Positions 13,220 through 23,852 of a stretch of 64,000 nt of DNA are shown here, piece after piece; position 1 is the first letter of the stretch, and every line of letters starts with the position of its first letter. The position numbers and the translations under genes are program-made. The notes beneath the pieces are model-generated. The model had not been told where the DNA came from. It made no database searches and saw nothing but the letters and a program-made list of their open reading frames with translations. Source of the stretch: Amphiura filiformis (Eukaryota; Echinodermata; Ophiuroidea; Amphilepidida; Amphiuridae); assembly GCF_039555335.1 (NCBI RefSeq), contig NC_092629.1:32588062-32652061 (forward strand). The letters run 5' to 3'.

Positions 13220-13488
13220 CTTAATTCAAATAAAAAAATCATAAGTATTACAAATTTTAATCAAATTAAATCCTACATTTTGCAAGGAAAGAACCAATAA
13301 GATTGCAGGAATGTTCTCAAGAGTTTAAGAATCTTGCATCTTGTAAACGTTATTTGCAACCCTAAGGTTGGTATTTATAATATAATAATCACTAGCCGTT
13401 TAAAAAATCTGGACATGTGTTGGACACTGTTGCATATCTATTGAGCATCCAAATGTTGTCCCATTTAGAGAACAATATATTAATATTT

Positions 13489-13632
13489 GCTGTTCATTAG
13501 TTCAATGGTAAGAACATTTGCATGGGTGAAATATGGACTGTTCCATTTAACAAGGCTTTGCCGATTTGTATAAATCAGTTCATATTTCACCGAATGACAA
13601 TAGTCTTTCCATTGAGCGAATAAAACATTCTA
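13489..13632. repeat. Hairpin MITE
   Basis: The left arm TTAGTTCAATGGTAAGAACA and GGTGAAATATGGACTG pairs with the right arm CAGTTCATATTTCACC and GTCTTTCCATTGAGCGAA. The loop is about 25 bases. Confidence 0.65.
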
Positions 13633-13639
13633 CATTTAT

Positions 13640-14766
13640 TTTTGAAGTGGCACCCACACCTATAATTACGGACTCGAGGTGGTCACCGCACTAGCTATCC
13701 TTTACACGTATGTCAGACTCAGTGTTGCCATGGTAGCTGTGTGTGAGTGATATGGAAAATTGAGTGCAATAGTCCTTTTCTAAATATATCAAAAATAATC
13801 CATAGTAATTGACCAATCAAATGTCAAGAATCTTTGTACGAGCTATATAATATTACCTAACACACATTAAATATTGATAACAGTTTCAGCACATCAAATC
13901 CAAAGACCATTTTTCAAATTTTATCCATGGCAGACAATATGAATTTGGTTTAAAATTTCCCACTTCGGCATACAAAACCCATACAAACTCCCATCCCAGG
14001 GTCCAGCTTTTTTAGGCGGTGAATATACATAACAGAATTCCAAGGAGAATCTGGATGGGAATGAATGTTTTAGATATGCGTCCGTCACATGTGGCAGTTT
14101 TTCATTTTTCACTATTGTTCAACAGGCTATCAAAATATTGAAGTGAATGCATTGACAGGAGCTATCGACAGTTCAAGATTGCACAGAAATTAAAGCTATT
14201 ATAGCGGTATACTGACACAATCTAGTACAGCATTCACAAGCAGCTTGTCAATCCAGAAATATTAGTTTCAGAGCCTTTTTTTTAAATCATGCAGGTTTCG
14301 AAGCATGCTGGATGCAAATCTTCACTTGCAATGGATAAGATTAAAAACAGGGAAAATATGACACAACATTCAATGGGTGAATAACTTTGTTTTATGAGAG
14401 TTTTTATTAACTTTGTTTATATATTTTGTTTTTTTTTAAGTTGTTTATATGTTTTATATCAAAAATCATTCCTTCATATTGTGTCATATTTTCGATGTTT
14501 TTAAGTTTTTAGAAATATCCAAATAATTCCTTGATTACTCTTGGTGTGCTCCACTTTTGTGTTCTTCAGGATGTACCAAAAACATTCTCAATTCCCTCGA
14601 TCATGCATACAATTTTGTAATACCAGATTTTCAAACCTTGTGAGATCCATTTATGTGCCTTAAAAGTAGGGTCTTTCTGTATCCCAAAAAAATCTTACAT
14701 GCAACTCCCCAATTTACCAAACATGAGAGCAACTTTACTGCAGATTTCCTTATTTAGAACAGGTTA
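13640..14766. other. Stretch without recognised features
   Basis: AT-rich, no open frame longer than about 60 codons, and no repeat recognised by eye. Confidence 0.45.
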
Positions 14767-14770
14767 TTAA

Positions 14771-15055
14771 CCCTAACCGCCTAGGGGCTTTTTGGCAACG
14801 GGAAGGGAAGGAAGGAAAGAATAAAGAGAGAAAAGAAAGAAAGAAGTTGTTTGCTCTGGGTGGGATTCGAACCCGAGACCCCTCGCATGCCAAGCACTCG
14901 GTCGGCGACACTTTGCCATGGGTCTTGGGCTTCGCTGGCCAGCAAAACCGTGCCTATATATCACTTAGGGCGATTGCGTCATCACACCACGTGGGATGCA
15001 TGCACGAACAGCGCATATATCAAGTAGTATTTTGTAGTATTCAGGAGGGTTAGGG
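14771..15055 (-). mobile_element. PiggyBac-type MITE (TTAA sites) carrying a tRNA-like segment
   Basis: TTAA at 14767-14770 and 15056-15059 flanks ends CCCTAACCGCC and its near complement GGAGGGTTAGGG. Cutting at TTAA with CCC-starting ends is characteristic of piggyBac-like elements. On the minus strand near 14930-14860 the interior contains a perfect pol III B-box, GGTTCGAATCC. About 35 bases earlier is an A-box-like block in a tRNA-like context (GTCGCCGACCGAGTGCTTGG). It is therefore either a MITE that captured a tRNA-derived SINE, or a SINE-like unit moved by a piggyBac transposase. Confidence 0.65.
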
Positions 15056-15059
15056 TTAA

Positions 15060-17717
15060 AGTACAGTTCTGAAATGCAATTTTCTACTAATATCCATATT
15101 TGTTTAGCAAAGATGCCTATCAGTGGTAATAAAAATATCCTGTGTAAGTCCTGAAAAAAAAGCACCCTAAGATACTGAAAATGCCCATTTTCCTATATCT
15201 TGTACAGGGAAGAACTGATTTAAAAAACCTGAATTCAGGCAAAAACTTTTTAAAGTGGCATCTCTGGTTTAAGCAACATATGTTAATGCTTTCTTCTTTA
15301 TCTCTATAGTTTATCAATAATGACATGTACTTTCAGCAAGATTGTATGAAAATACTCAACTAATCACCTTTTATGATGATTCAAGGTCTCAGAGTATTAC
15401 TGCCCTATCTCTACTGCTCAGACCAGTATTAACATACAAATCAGTGTATCCCTCACAAATCATATTTCACTCTAGACATACCACACACTGCATTCACCAG
15501 ATTTTAACCAGTACTATAATGCAGACAGTGAATCAAGGTGTACATGCAGTACAATCCCATATTCATCATGGTCAGTAAATGGAGATAGTGCACTTATGCA
15601 CTGAGACCTTGATATTGTTCTATGTTCAAAGAAAGTAATTAATACACTTCTAATACAACCAGGTAATGTATGGAGGATGGCAGATGATAGATGCAACAAG
15701 CAGTGCAGCTAAGTATACTTTTTCTATTTTAAAATGCATTTTTGCCAGACTATCACCTAACATCAGAGGTTTGTCTATGTCACTGTTATATGGGAAAAGA
15801 GGATGGTCAGGAAAATCAATCATCTTGTTTCGTCATCCATGGAGGCAAAATAGTGAACTTCCGACATTTGTGTATACAAACGAGCAAGAGTTGCATCTGC
15901 ACTCTAGTGTGGTGTAAATAAATGTGTGTTATCTGCACAACCCATTACATGTCTAATGCCCAACAACCACACACTTTAAGCCAAGTTTCGTTGTGTGCTT
16001 AATGAAATATTCCAGAGTTACACAAATTGGGTTTCCATGAGCGACACAAGATGGCAGTGGAGTCAAGGATCTTGACCTCTGCAAATAAAAGAGAGAGTAA
16101 GCAACAAAAAGACCACCCTAGTAGAATGAAGTACAGACAGCTTTATCATAGAGGTGATAGTCTGGTTAAAATGGATGTAATAAGAGTTGAAACAATTATG
16201 ATCCACTTTTCATTTTCACAATACAGCAGAGATGTTTTCACTGATATTGAAAGCTCATTATTAACTTCTGCCAAGACACTTCCAGGTTCCACAGCTTTCT
16301 TTGATAGAAGATTTTATACACCAATTCCCATATCAAATTGAAAACAACCAGCTGATATTGGTTAATGGCTGACATTTTGTGTCTGTCTATTAATGAATGG
16401 ATCAAATTTGTTTTATTTCAATCTTGTTCATTTCTATGAATAAAAGAAGTAGACCTAATTCTGATTGACACATTTGCAAGCACTCCATCTGTTGAAGGTA
16501 TTTGTTCAATCAGGTTTTGGTATATTCTACATATATACATTCACAAAATGCAAAACAAATAAAAGAAAAACTCCTTGAAAAGCAATGGTTGATACTAATT
16601 GCCATCATACTACTCAACTCACACTGATGAAAATATGGGGCAATATCATGATGAGAGTGTGATGTTTGATATGAATAAATTGGGCAATATCATTGTTATC
16701 AAGTTGTTTTCAATAGAAATGACTGGCACAAGATGGCTAATATCAAGTAGCGTATGCATGTTTGTCGTACAGTGATCTGTAACTTCACAAAGCTCTTATA
16801 CACTAGCAGTTCTGGCTATGTGAATGATCAATTCATTACAGTTAATAATCTTACGATGCTAAATACACTGATCTCTTGTAAAAACTCACATGAAAATTGC
16901 TAAGTTAAGATTACTGTTACAGTCAATAGTGCCATTATTTCCATTGGATACCTTGTTTTGTATCTAAATATTGTTTTATTTAAATTTTTATGTACATTTC
17001 AACCAATCAGTAAAATTATTTTATCAAAGAATTCCTGCTGTATGCTTTGCAATGTGGTCACAGCTTGGTAAACTGGTACCCTTTCAAAGATTCTGCATAA
17101 GTTTGTGGTGTTCTGTTTATAAGCATAGTTTAATTTTAATATAAATTATTGTACACATTTTTTTTACAACATGTGTACTAAAGGGCATTTGTCCAATCAA
17201 TATAGCCTCCACATAAATTCTGCACTGTTAACATTAGATAAAGGGAATGAATGGTAAGAAAAATATTCAAACCATTTCAAGAACATACTTAATCCAACCA
17301 TATCCAAGGCCTAACAATGAATTAGAAGTTACACATCCCGGCCAAATGTAAGATAGCCCCTCCTGGGCCGACAAAATTCAGAATCACAAAGACAAATCAT
17401 TTAACAATTTTGCTGAATGAAGATCAAAAGATCTAAATATGGCCATGCGTCATGAACTGGTATGTCATTTAGAGTGGCTATGTTTCATCGTGTTGTAAAT
17501 TTTGAGCTGTTTCTCATTAGACAATACCTTTTGTCTGTGTCATTTTGATCAAATAAGCACTAATTTTCTAGCTTGTGGGATAGGCTTTTTACGACGGGAA
17601 TTCATAACAATTAGTGGGTTTTTAGCGGGTTCGCCGTCGGACAAGTTTAGAACTGTCAAGCTTTCGTCAGGAGTAGCTCTGACTTCTTCAGGACAAAGTA
17701 CCTAGGAATGAGACATG
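15060..17717. other. Stretch without recognised genes
   Basis: Two short plus-strand frames (15666-15917 and 16027-16341; 83 and 104 codons) were inspected and show no recognisable domain, splice context or repeat structure. The remainder is AT-rich. A phrase near 17640-17700 (GACAAGTTTAGAACTGTCAA, then CTTTCGTCAGGAGTAGCTCT) resembles the 3' ends of some retroposons, but this could not be confirmed. Confidence 0.4.
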
Positions 17718-18240
17718 TAGACCACCCCTTGTCTAGTGATGACTCTAACAAGAGTCGTTCACTGAAGACTGCCCCTTGTCAACAGAGAACAAGCAGATCT
17801 CGCCTATCTGCTAATATAAAGGTTTTGGTGGCTCTGAAAAGAGCAGTTCAATGAAGACTGCCCCTTGTCTACAGAGAACTAGCAGATCTCGCCTATCTGC
17901 TGATTTAATAAGTTTTGGTGGCTCTGAAAAGAGCCGTTTGCTGAAGACTGCCCCTTGTCTACAGAAACAAGCAGATCTCGCCTATCTGCTGATTTAATAG
18001 GTTTTGGTGGCTCTGAAAAGAGCCGTTCACTGAACACTGCCCCTTGTCTACAGAAACAAGCAGATCTCGTAAATCTGCTGATTTAATAAGTTTTGGTGGC
18101 TCTGAAAAGAGCCGTTCACTGAAGACTGCCTCTTGTCTACAGAAAACAAGCAGACCTCGCCTATCTGCTAAGTTTAAGGTTTGTTGGCTCTGAGAAAGAG
18201 CTGTTCAATGAAGACTGCCCCTTGTCAACAGAGAACATGT
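17718..18240 (-). repeat. Six-unit, ~89-bp tandem array of histone-type 3' stem-loops
   Basis: Six hairpins recur at 17741, 17830, 17920, 18009, 18098 and 18186, giving a period of 88-90 bases. Read on the minus strand, the core is GGCTCTTTTCAGAGCC, preceded by AAC and followed by ACCA. That is the canonical metazoan replication-dependent histone mRNA 3' stem-loop: 6-bp stem, UUUC loop, ACC tail. Units 3, 4 and 5 are perfect. Unit 2 loses the terminal pair, unit 6 has a five-base loop and a wobble pair, and unit 1 is GACTCT/AGAGTC with a changed loop but a kept stem. Each unit also contains AGCAGAT...ATCTGCT and CTTGT...ACAAG hairpins. No histone reading frame and no CAAGAAAGA downstream element was seen. 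Confidence 0.85.
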
Positions 18241-18358
18241 AGACTGCATATACTGTAGTAGAAGTATACGGCTTACCAGGAACCGTTTGGCCACTCATGG
18301 ACCGATTGATTGATTGTATGCACGATGAGCATTTATATCACTTAATTGCGGACGTGGT

Positions 18359-18453
18359 AAAGATTAGCGGCTCTGTGATTGGTTGTTTGAAAATAGAGAG
18401 CGCCACATACAGTGAGATAAAGATTAGCGGCTCTGTGATTGGTTGTTTGAAAA
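18359..18453. repeat. 35-bp direct repeat spaced by 60 bp
   Basis: AAAGATTAGCGGCTCTGTGA followed by TTGGTTGTTTGAAAA occurs at 18359-18393 and again at 18419-18453 without change. The second copy directly follows a 25-bp spacer. Confidence 0.9.
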
Positions 18454-19162
18454 ATTTTCTAGCTTAGAACGTTTCCTCTAATTTTACACCAAAATGATTA
18501 CAAATGGACCAAAAATTAATCAATTATCTCTAATTAAGCTAACAAAGACGCAGGGTGGAGGAGCTCGGACATGTGTGCCGGGACACAGTACCATGTAATA
18601 TGTAATGGGAGGATTGAGCAGCCCCTGCTCGTTTTGATTTTCTTGATCAAAAGAATAGTTAAATTTGTCAAATATGGTCTGATTTTAAAGCCTAATGAAT
18701 GTTTATTTCATTCATTATTCATGAAAACTGCAAGTCACAAGATCCACAAATTTTCCCTATTCATTACACACAAAAGCAAAGATTTTCAGTGCAGCCTGTA
18801 ACAAAATTAGATTGCTTTTCGAGGGTGTCATAAAAGTACCAAATGCAATAAATTACCAATTTACTAGTACAATCAGGTCTTTTTCATGATATCACCCTTT
18901 ATAGTTTCTTACACACCCTGTATACCAACTTGATTTGTGCAGTTGGATTCTTTGGAACATTAGCTTTCCATAAATGTATACTTTTCCTGTAATTGGGTCT
19001 TAAGTTTTAAAGGTACATTTCCAATACCAAAAATAGATGTGTAAGTATCTAAATTTAACTGATAAAACAAAAAGTATAACCACTTTAAGACACATGGCCA
19101 CATTTGTTACAAGCTTGTGGTTATTAATTTTGGGTATTCAAAGCATTTTGTTGTACACTTAT

Positions 19163-19354
19163 AGAGAATAAAGGAATTGGTTTTAGCCACTGGAGTGCAT
19201 CTATCGTCTCATAGAACACGGGCGACATCACTATATTAGTAAAAGAACAAGGCGAAGCCAAGTTGTTTTATGGCAAAAATAATGATATCGCCCGTGTAAT
19301 ATGAGATGATAGATGCACAACAGCTGCTAAAAACAATACCTGATTCCTCATTCT
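19163..19354. repeat. Full copy of the AGAGAATAAAGGTATTG MITE family
   Basis: The arms AGAGAATAAAGGAATTGGTT and GTGCATCTATCGTCTCATAG pair with ATGAGATGATAGATGCAC and AACAATACCTGATTCCTCAT. The centre is GGCGAAGCCAAGTTGTTTTA. Confidence 0.8.
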
Positions 19355-20360
19355 GAAACACTTCTATTCAGATATAAATATCATAGGTATTACAAATTTT
19401 AATCAAGTTAAATCCTACATTTTACAAGGAACTACCTGGGGCTTAAAATCGATCAGTCCAGTTAATGCTATGCGCCTCCGATTGGTTCAAATTGCGAGTA
19501 CATGTATCGTGTTGATGCACACATGCTGACCCATGTGATATTGTGTCAGATTTACACAGTTAAGAACCAATGAGATTGCAGGAACGTTCTCTAGTGTTTA
19601 AGAATTTAAGATCTAAATTGCAATTGTGCTGTTCCCAAAGTCATACCAATTCGCTGAGTTATATCCGTTATGAGTCCTAGTAAACAAAGAACTAAGCTGG
19701 CATACCTTAAAGAAAATAATATATTTTGTTTATGACCATCTGTACTCTCTGAATCAATAAGTAGTGTGCAAACTAATCAATTGACTATAATTTAAGGAAT
19801 ATGCAGATGATTGGGGAAAAACAGCAGTTTTCATCAAGAAAGTTGCTTTCTTTTAGGTTTATGGTACATTACAAAAAGAAAATAATAAAGAATTGGACAC
19901 AAATGAGTAAAAGAAAATGGGTACCATTTTTGTCAAACCTGTGACCCGATCAAGGGCACTATGATACCACTGGGCTTGGTGCAAAGATTTTATATCTTTG
20001 TGGTTCAATTCCACACTAGTGAATTAGTTGCAATAGATTAGCAAATTTGCATACTGAAGGAATAAAATATGCCAAAATGTCTCCAATACATGGAACTGTT
20101 TTACAGATTGGTTGAAACGTTGTTTAAGACCTCATATTGATTTCTAGTAGTTGATGTTAAAGATTCTCATTCACACAATGATAACTCTTTGGCAACCTAC
20201 AGTTTGTCCACTCTGAAGTACAAAGTGACAACGCGCGCGTAAACAGCAAGTAAACAGTGCCCCGTGCTGCGTCTCTGCTGCAGGTATGCGTGCCTTCAAA
20301 GTCGGCACAATGTATGCTTCCGCGTTCGTACATTGTACTTCAGAGTAGACTGACTGTATA

Positions 20361-20683
20361 TACAGTATTTCGTCAAATAGTCACCCCCCTCAAATAAACG
20401 CCCCCCCACCACTTTTTTCAACCAAGATGTTTCAAAATGCCGATATTTCCATGCCATCTTGTGTAGTAAGCTTATCAAGTTCCCAACATGGTCGGTAATA
20501 GCGTCAATAATTGGCGAAAATCTGGATTGGAAACCGGAAGTGAGCCAGAAGTCAGTGTTTCTAGTTCATATTTCATAATTTTAGCGTTTTTTACCGTTCT
20601 AAAATTGACCTTGAATAAACGCCCCCCCCCCCCTTGGGAAAATGTAACGCCCCCGGGGGCGTTTATTTGACGAAATATGGTAT
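20361..20683. repeat. C-rich MITE, TATTTCGTCAAATA family (copy 1)
   Basis: The ends are AGTATTTCGTCAAATAGTC and TATTTGACGATATGG-like (TTTGACGAAATATGGTAT). The interior contains CGCCCCCCCACCACTTTTTT, ATTGGCGAAAATCTGGAT and a C-run near 20625. A second copy at 57551-57905 is closely similar over the full length. This copy lies in the intron just before the OTU exon. Confidence 0.85.
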
Positions 20684-20761
20684 TCCTTGGTGAAAAACCC
20701 CTCAGGGTGTCCCTTCAATCTTTTAAAATATTATTACATGTAAATTGTGCTTTTTTTACAG

Positions 20762-22189
20762 GTATTGGTCTCTGATCCAAAGATACCACCAGTACCACCA
20801 TCTGGGCAAGCACCAACACCTATTCATCAACCAGTTCTACCACCATACATATCTCCACAACCAGTTATACCACCATCACCATCCCTACCACCATCAGTTC
20901 AACCAGTACCTTCACAATCACAACCAACACAGCAACAACTCCAGAATGAATACTTATCCAGATTCAATTTAATTCGCCATCAAATTCGCGGTGATGGCAA
21001 CTGTTTGTTTCGTTCAATTAGCTTTCTGATTTACGGCGATGATTCTTACCATTTAGATTTACGTTCCCAAGTTGTTGATTTTATAGCGGCAAGACCCGCA
21101 GAATTTTCCTTTCATTTTCATGACATGCAGTTGGGACTGTTTCTTCTTCGTCAACCAGGCCAATGGGCAGGAGAAGAAGCCATCAATTCTCTCAGCCAGA
21201 TTTTACAAATTAATATTTTAGTTACTTATTCTGATAATGATCATCATCGTGTTTCTACCATGCAATATTCTGTTCCAAATCCAACAACAACTGTTCACAT
21301 TGTATATACCAATTCCAATCATTATGATGCTGTGATTTACAATCAATCAACAAATGTAACAACATCAAACATTGATAATCCAACTGTTAATCCATCTCCG
21401 TCTTTGATCCACAACCAATCAACAAATGTAAACTCTGATCATGATTATTCCACTGTTAAACCATCTTCATCTCTAAACAGTTCAAATTATTTTTGTCAAC
21501 ATTGTCAGCGTAAATTTCTTTCAAAAAGAAGTACTAGTAATCATATCAAGATATTTCATTCAGGAGATCCTCCACCAAAAAGTATTAAGTGTGTTGTACC
21601 TACATGTGATATATCCTTTTTATCTGTAGCTAACTGCATGGAACATTTAAAAGCTAATCATGACTCACACCACATAATTACTGAACATAAATTCAACAAT
21701 ATGGATGAATTTCTTCAATTTAAGAAAGACGAGGAGAGAAAGAGCACATGTATTTTTGTAAAAAAAAGATCAAATAAAATGTCAAAAAAAACAACAACTG
21801 CACAATATGTATGCCATAGAGACGGAACCGGTACAAGGATTCACCGCAAGAAAGGTGAAGCTTACAAGGGAATTCGCTCTAAAAACAAAAAAGGTTCATG
21901 TAAAATCAGCAGCATGTGCCCAGCAAGATTTTATTTTACTCAGTTTTCTGACAATTCTGTTTCTGTTCGTTACATTCACAATCATGCCCATAGTGTTACA
22001 TTTGATCAATGTAAATATGTACCTCTAGAACAATCTGTTCGAGATGATATTGCTGTAAAAATTGCTTTAAAAATTCCTGTAAATAACATATTAGATACAA
22101 TCAGATCATCAATCACTTCAAGAGACAATCGTGACCAGATATCAAACCGAATCAAACAAATTGATCTCATTGACAGAAAACGATCCTAA
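20762..22189 (+). CDS. OTU protease and zinc-finger segment
   Basis: The frame is open upstream to 20747, but the acceptor at 20761 makes 20762 (V-L-V-S-D-P) the likely exon start. Residues are counted from 20747. About 10-65 is proline/glutamine-rich. About 70-200 is an OTU domain with the catalytic signature GDGNCLFRS (Asp83, Cys86) and NHYDAVI (His192, Asp194), so all expected catalytic residues are present. C2H2 fingers follow at 250-271 (CX2CX12HX4H) and 282-305 (CX4CX12HX4H). A further zinc-binding module with Cys356, Cys385, Cys391 and HNH at 411-413 resembles FLYWCH/WRKY-GCM1 DNA-binding domains of MULEs. OTU domains cleave ubiquitin; here the role may be to protect the transposase. 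The frame ends early at 22189. Confidence 0.8.
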   Translation, partial: VLVSDPKIPPVPPSGQAPTPIHQPVLPPYISPQPVIPPSPSLPPSVQPVPSQSQPTQQQLQNEYLSRFNLIRHQIRGDGNCLFRSISFLIYGDDSYHLDLRSQVVDFIAARPAEFSFHFHDMQLGLFLLRQPGQWAGEEAINSLSQILQINILVTYSDNDHHRVSTMQYSVPNPTTTVHIVYTNSNHYDAVIYNQSTNVTTSNIDNPTVNPSPSLIHNQSTNVNSDHDYSTVKPSSSLNSSNYFCQHCQRKFLSKRSTSNHIKIFHSGDPPPKSIKCVVPTCDISFLSVANCMEHLKANHDSHHIITEHKFNNMDEFLQFKKDEERKSTCIFVKKRSNKMSKKTTTAQYVCHRDGTGTRIHRKKGEAYKGIRSKNKKGSCKISSMCPARFYFTQFSDNSVSVRYIHNHAHSVTFDQCKYVPLEQSVRDDIAVKIALKIPVNNILDTIRSSITSRDNRDQISNRIKQIDLIDRKRS

Positions 22190-23852
22190 ATATTCAACGT
22201 ACAATGAAAGACACCAATTACCAGCTTCATGTTGACAACGCCACATCTGTTGCATTGAGAGTAGAAAATTTAAGAAAGGAAAAGCATAATCCTATTTTAT
22301 TGTATAAACCTCAAGGAGTAATTAATAATACTATGTATCCAGCACTTGGAAAAGATGATTTTATTTTAGCAATTCAAACCAAAGAACAATCAGAAATCTT
22401 CACAAAATTTTCAAATATTATTTTATGCATGGATGCAACTCATAAGACAAATGCCTACCGATACAAATTAATTACACTTATGGTTCCTGATCAATTTAGA
22501 CATGGTTATCCTGTTGCATTTTGTATATCTTCAAAGGAAACCTCACTTGCACTTACGTTATTTTTAGAATCTATTAAACAAAAATGTCCTAATGCTTCTG
22601 TAAATATATTGATGACCGATGATGATTCAGCTGGAATAACAGCAGCCAACAATGTTTTTGGAAATGTAGACCACTTTTTATGTATATGGCATGTACACCA
22701 ATCATGGCGTCGCAAATTACGTTCGATTACCAATTCAACAGATCAAGTTACCATGTATGCATATCTTTGTGCCATGCTGGAATCCACTCAAGAATCTGAT
22801 TATCACAAATATTACAATAATTTTATTGCTCGTTTTGAAATGAAGTATCCTGATTTTGTAACATATTTTAAATCAATGTATGGTATGCGTCCACAAAAAT
22901 GGTCACTTTGTTTTAGAAAGCAAGATTATGCTCATGTAAATACAAATATGTTTCTTGAGAGTTTTTATAATAAACTCAAATCTGTGTACTTTGATAAAAA
23001 ATCAATCGAAGAGTTGATAGACTTGTGGAAACGTTACTTCAAATTGAGAAGGATATGTACATAAATCATTTTAAACAGGTCATGTTCAACTCAGGCAATT
23101 ATAGTCATGTATTAGCTAATCGTCACACCAGAAGTCTTGAAATTAAGGACATTGCAGTTTTGCAGGTGAATGAAGAAACCTTTACTGTACAGTCATCATC
23201 TAATTCTGCAACTCAATACACTGTTAAAAAGCTGACAAGTGTCTGCAAGAAATCGCATTGTTATGTTAAGTGTAATGAATTCCCATGTATTAATTTGTGC
23301 TATCATATGTTTTCATGTACTTGTATAGATTATGCCAAGCATATATGTAAGCATATTCACAGAGTTCATTGTATATATAGCAAATCTCAATCAACTTCAT
23401 CAAACAATACTGACCAAGATTGTGATGAGTTTGCTAATTTGCCTATGGATATACCTAACAATACAACAGATCACAGTCGCCTCACACAAGATATTCGTAG
23501 CATACTGCAAACCATATCTGATCAACTGGACAATCCAATCATTCAATCACAACGACTCAGTACCGTTAAAGAATGTCTCATGGGTATAAAAAATGCCAAT
23601 AATGCTACAATCTCTTTACTTGACCAATCAAGGATAAAGCCAGTAAAGCCAATAGACAATATAGCCCTGGCACACTGAACACATTACAGCCACGTTTCAG
23701 ACCAACTACAAATGTTCCAGGAAAACGCAAGAAACCAAGACTAACTGCCCTTCTGCAGAACAGAAGAAAGAATTACTCAAGTCCCCAGCTTCAACACCAA
23801 CCACACCAAATCTGGTAGATAACCCATCTCAACACGTGCCTGGTCAAAGACG
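20762..23852 (+). CDS. MULE transposase-derived gene, main exon: OTU protease, zinc fingers, DDE transposase, SWIM
   Basis: A TTTTTTTACAG acceptor ends at 20761 and a CG-GTAAGC donor lies at 23853. Between them about 3.1 kb is coding in successive frames: proline-rich leader, OTU cysteine protease, two C2H2 fingers, a FLYWCH/WRKY-GCM1-like finger, a Mutator-like DDE transposase and a CxC-x6-CxH SWIM finger. This order is known from Mutator-like elements. At least four one-base frame shifts interrupt it (near 22180, 23026, 23670 and 23740), each explicable by loss of one base, mostly in short homopolymers. The last stretch also exits in the wrong phase for the next exon, suggesting a fifth. 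Either the element died recently or the assembly has indel errors. Splicing to exons at 24509 and 26032, and the absence of flanking terminal repeats, favour a host-resident gene over a compact transposon. Confidence 0.75.
22172..23064 (+). CDS. Mutator-like (MULE) DDE transposase segment
   Basis: The segment is open in a new frame from just upstream of the ATG at 22204, and its earlier residues (TILNIQRTMKD) continue the preceding domain naturally. The MULE catalytic core is present. The first Asp is in CMDATHKTN (residue 77 from the ATG), the second in MTDDDSAG (139), the family CxxH motif in CIWHVHQSW (160-168), and the Glu in NMFLESFYNKLK (252). In active MULEs these residues bind the metal ions that cut and join DNA at terminal inverted repeats. 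The frame is lost at about 23026, where one T appears to be missing. Confidence 0.8.
23025..23678 (+). CDS. SWIM zinc-finger segment of the MULE transposase
   Basis: The frame opens within codons overlapping the previous segment and continues with TLLQIEKDMYINHFKQVMF, a helical connector usual in MULEs. The SWIM finger is CTCIDYAKHICKHIH (CxC-x6-CxH), followed by the usual VH. SWIM domains in MULEs bind DNA or contact partner proteins. After about 23670 the coding sense resumes in another frame (PGTLNTLQPRFRP), a typical basic MULE tail, and later in a third (PSAEQKKELLKSP) up to the donor at 23853. No in-frame ATG is expected here because this is the inside of an exon. Confidence 0.75.
   Translation: METLLQIEKDMYINHFKQVMFNSGNYSHVLANRHTRSLEIKDIAVLQVNEETFTVQSSSNSATQYTVKKLTSVCKKSHCYVKCNEFPCINLCYHMFSCTCIDYAKHICKHIHRVHCIYSKSQSTSSNNTDQDCDEFANLPMDIPNNTTDHSRLTQDIRSILQTISDQLDNPIIQSQRLSTVKECLMGIKNANNATISLLDQSRIKPVKPIDNIALAH

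Noticed and set aside
15666-16341. Two plus-strand frames of 83 and 104 codons
   Set aside because: No domain, no splice signals and no repeat support; composition is like the surroundings.
17718-18240. Rho-independent-type terminators
   Set aside because: The hairpins lack a following T-run, the organism is eukaryotic, and the sequence fits the histone 3' stem-loop much better.
20745-20972. Histidine- and tyrosine-rich frame overlapping the OTU exon
   Set aside because: It is the out-of-frame reading of the proline-rich leader of the real coding frame.
22506-22733. Minus-strand frame within the transposase
   Set aside because: Shadow of the plus-strand MULE coding sequence.
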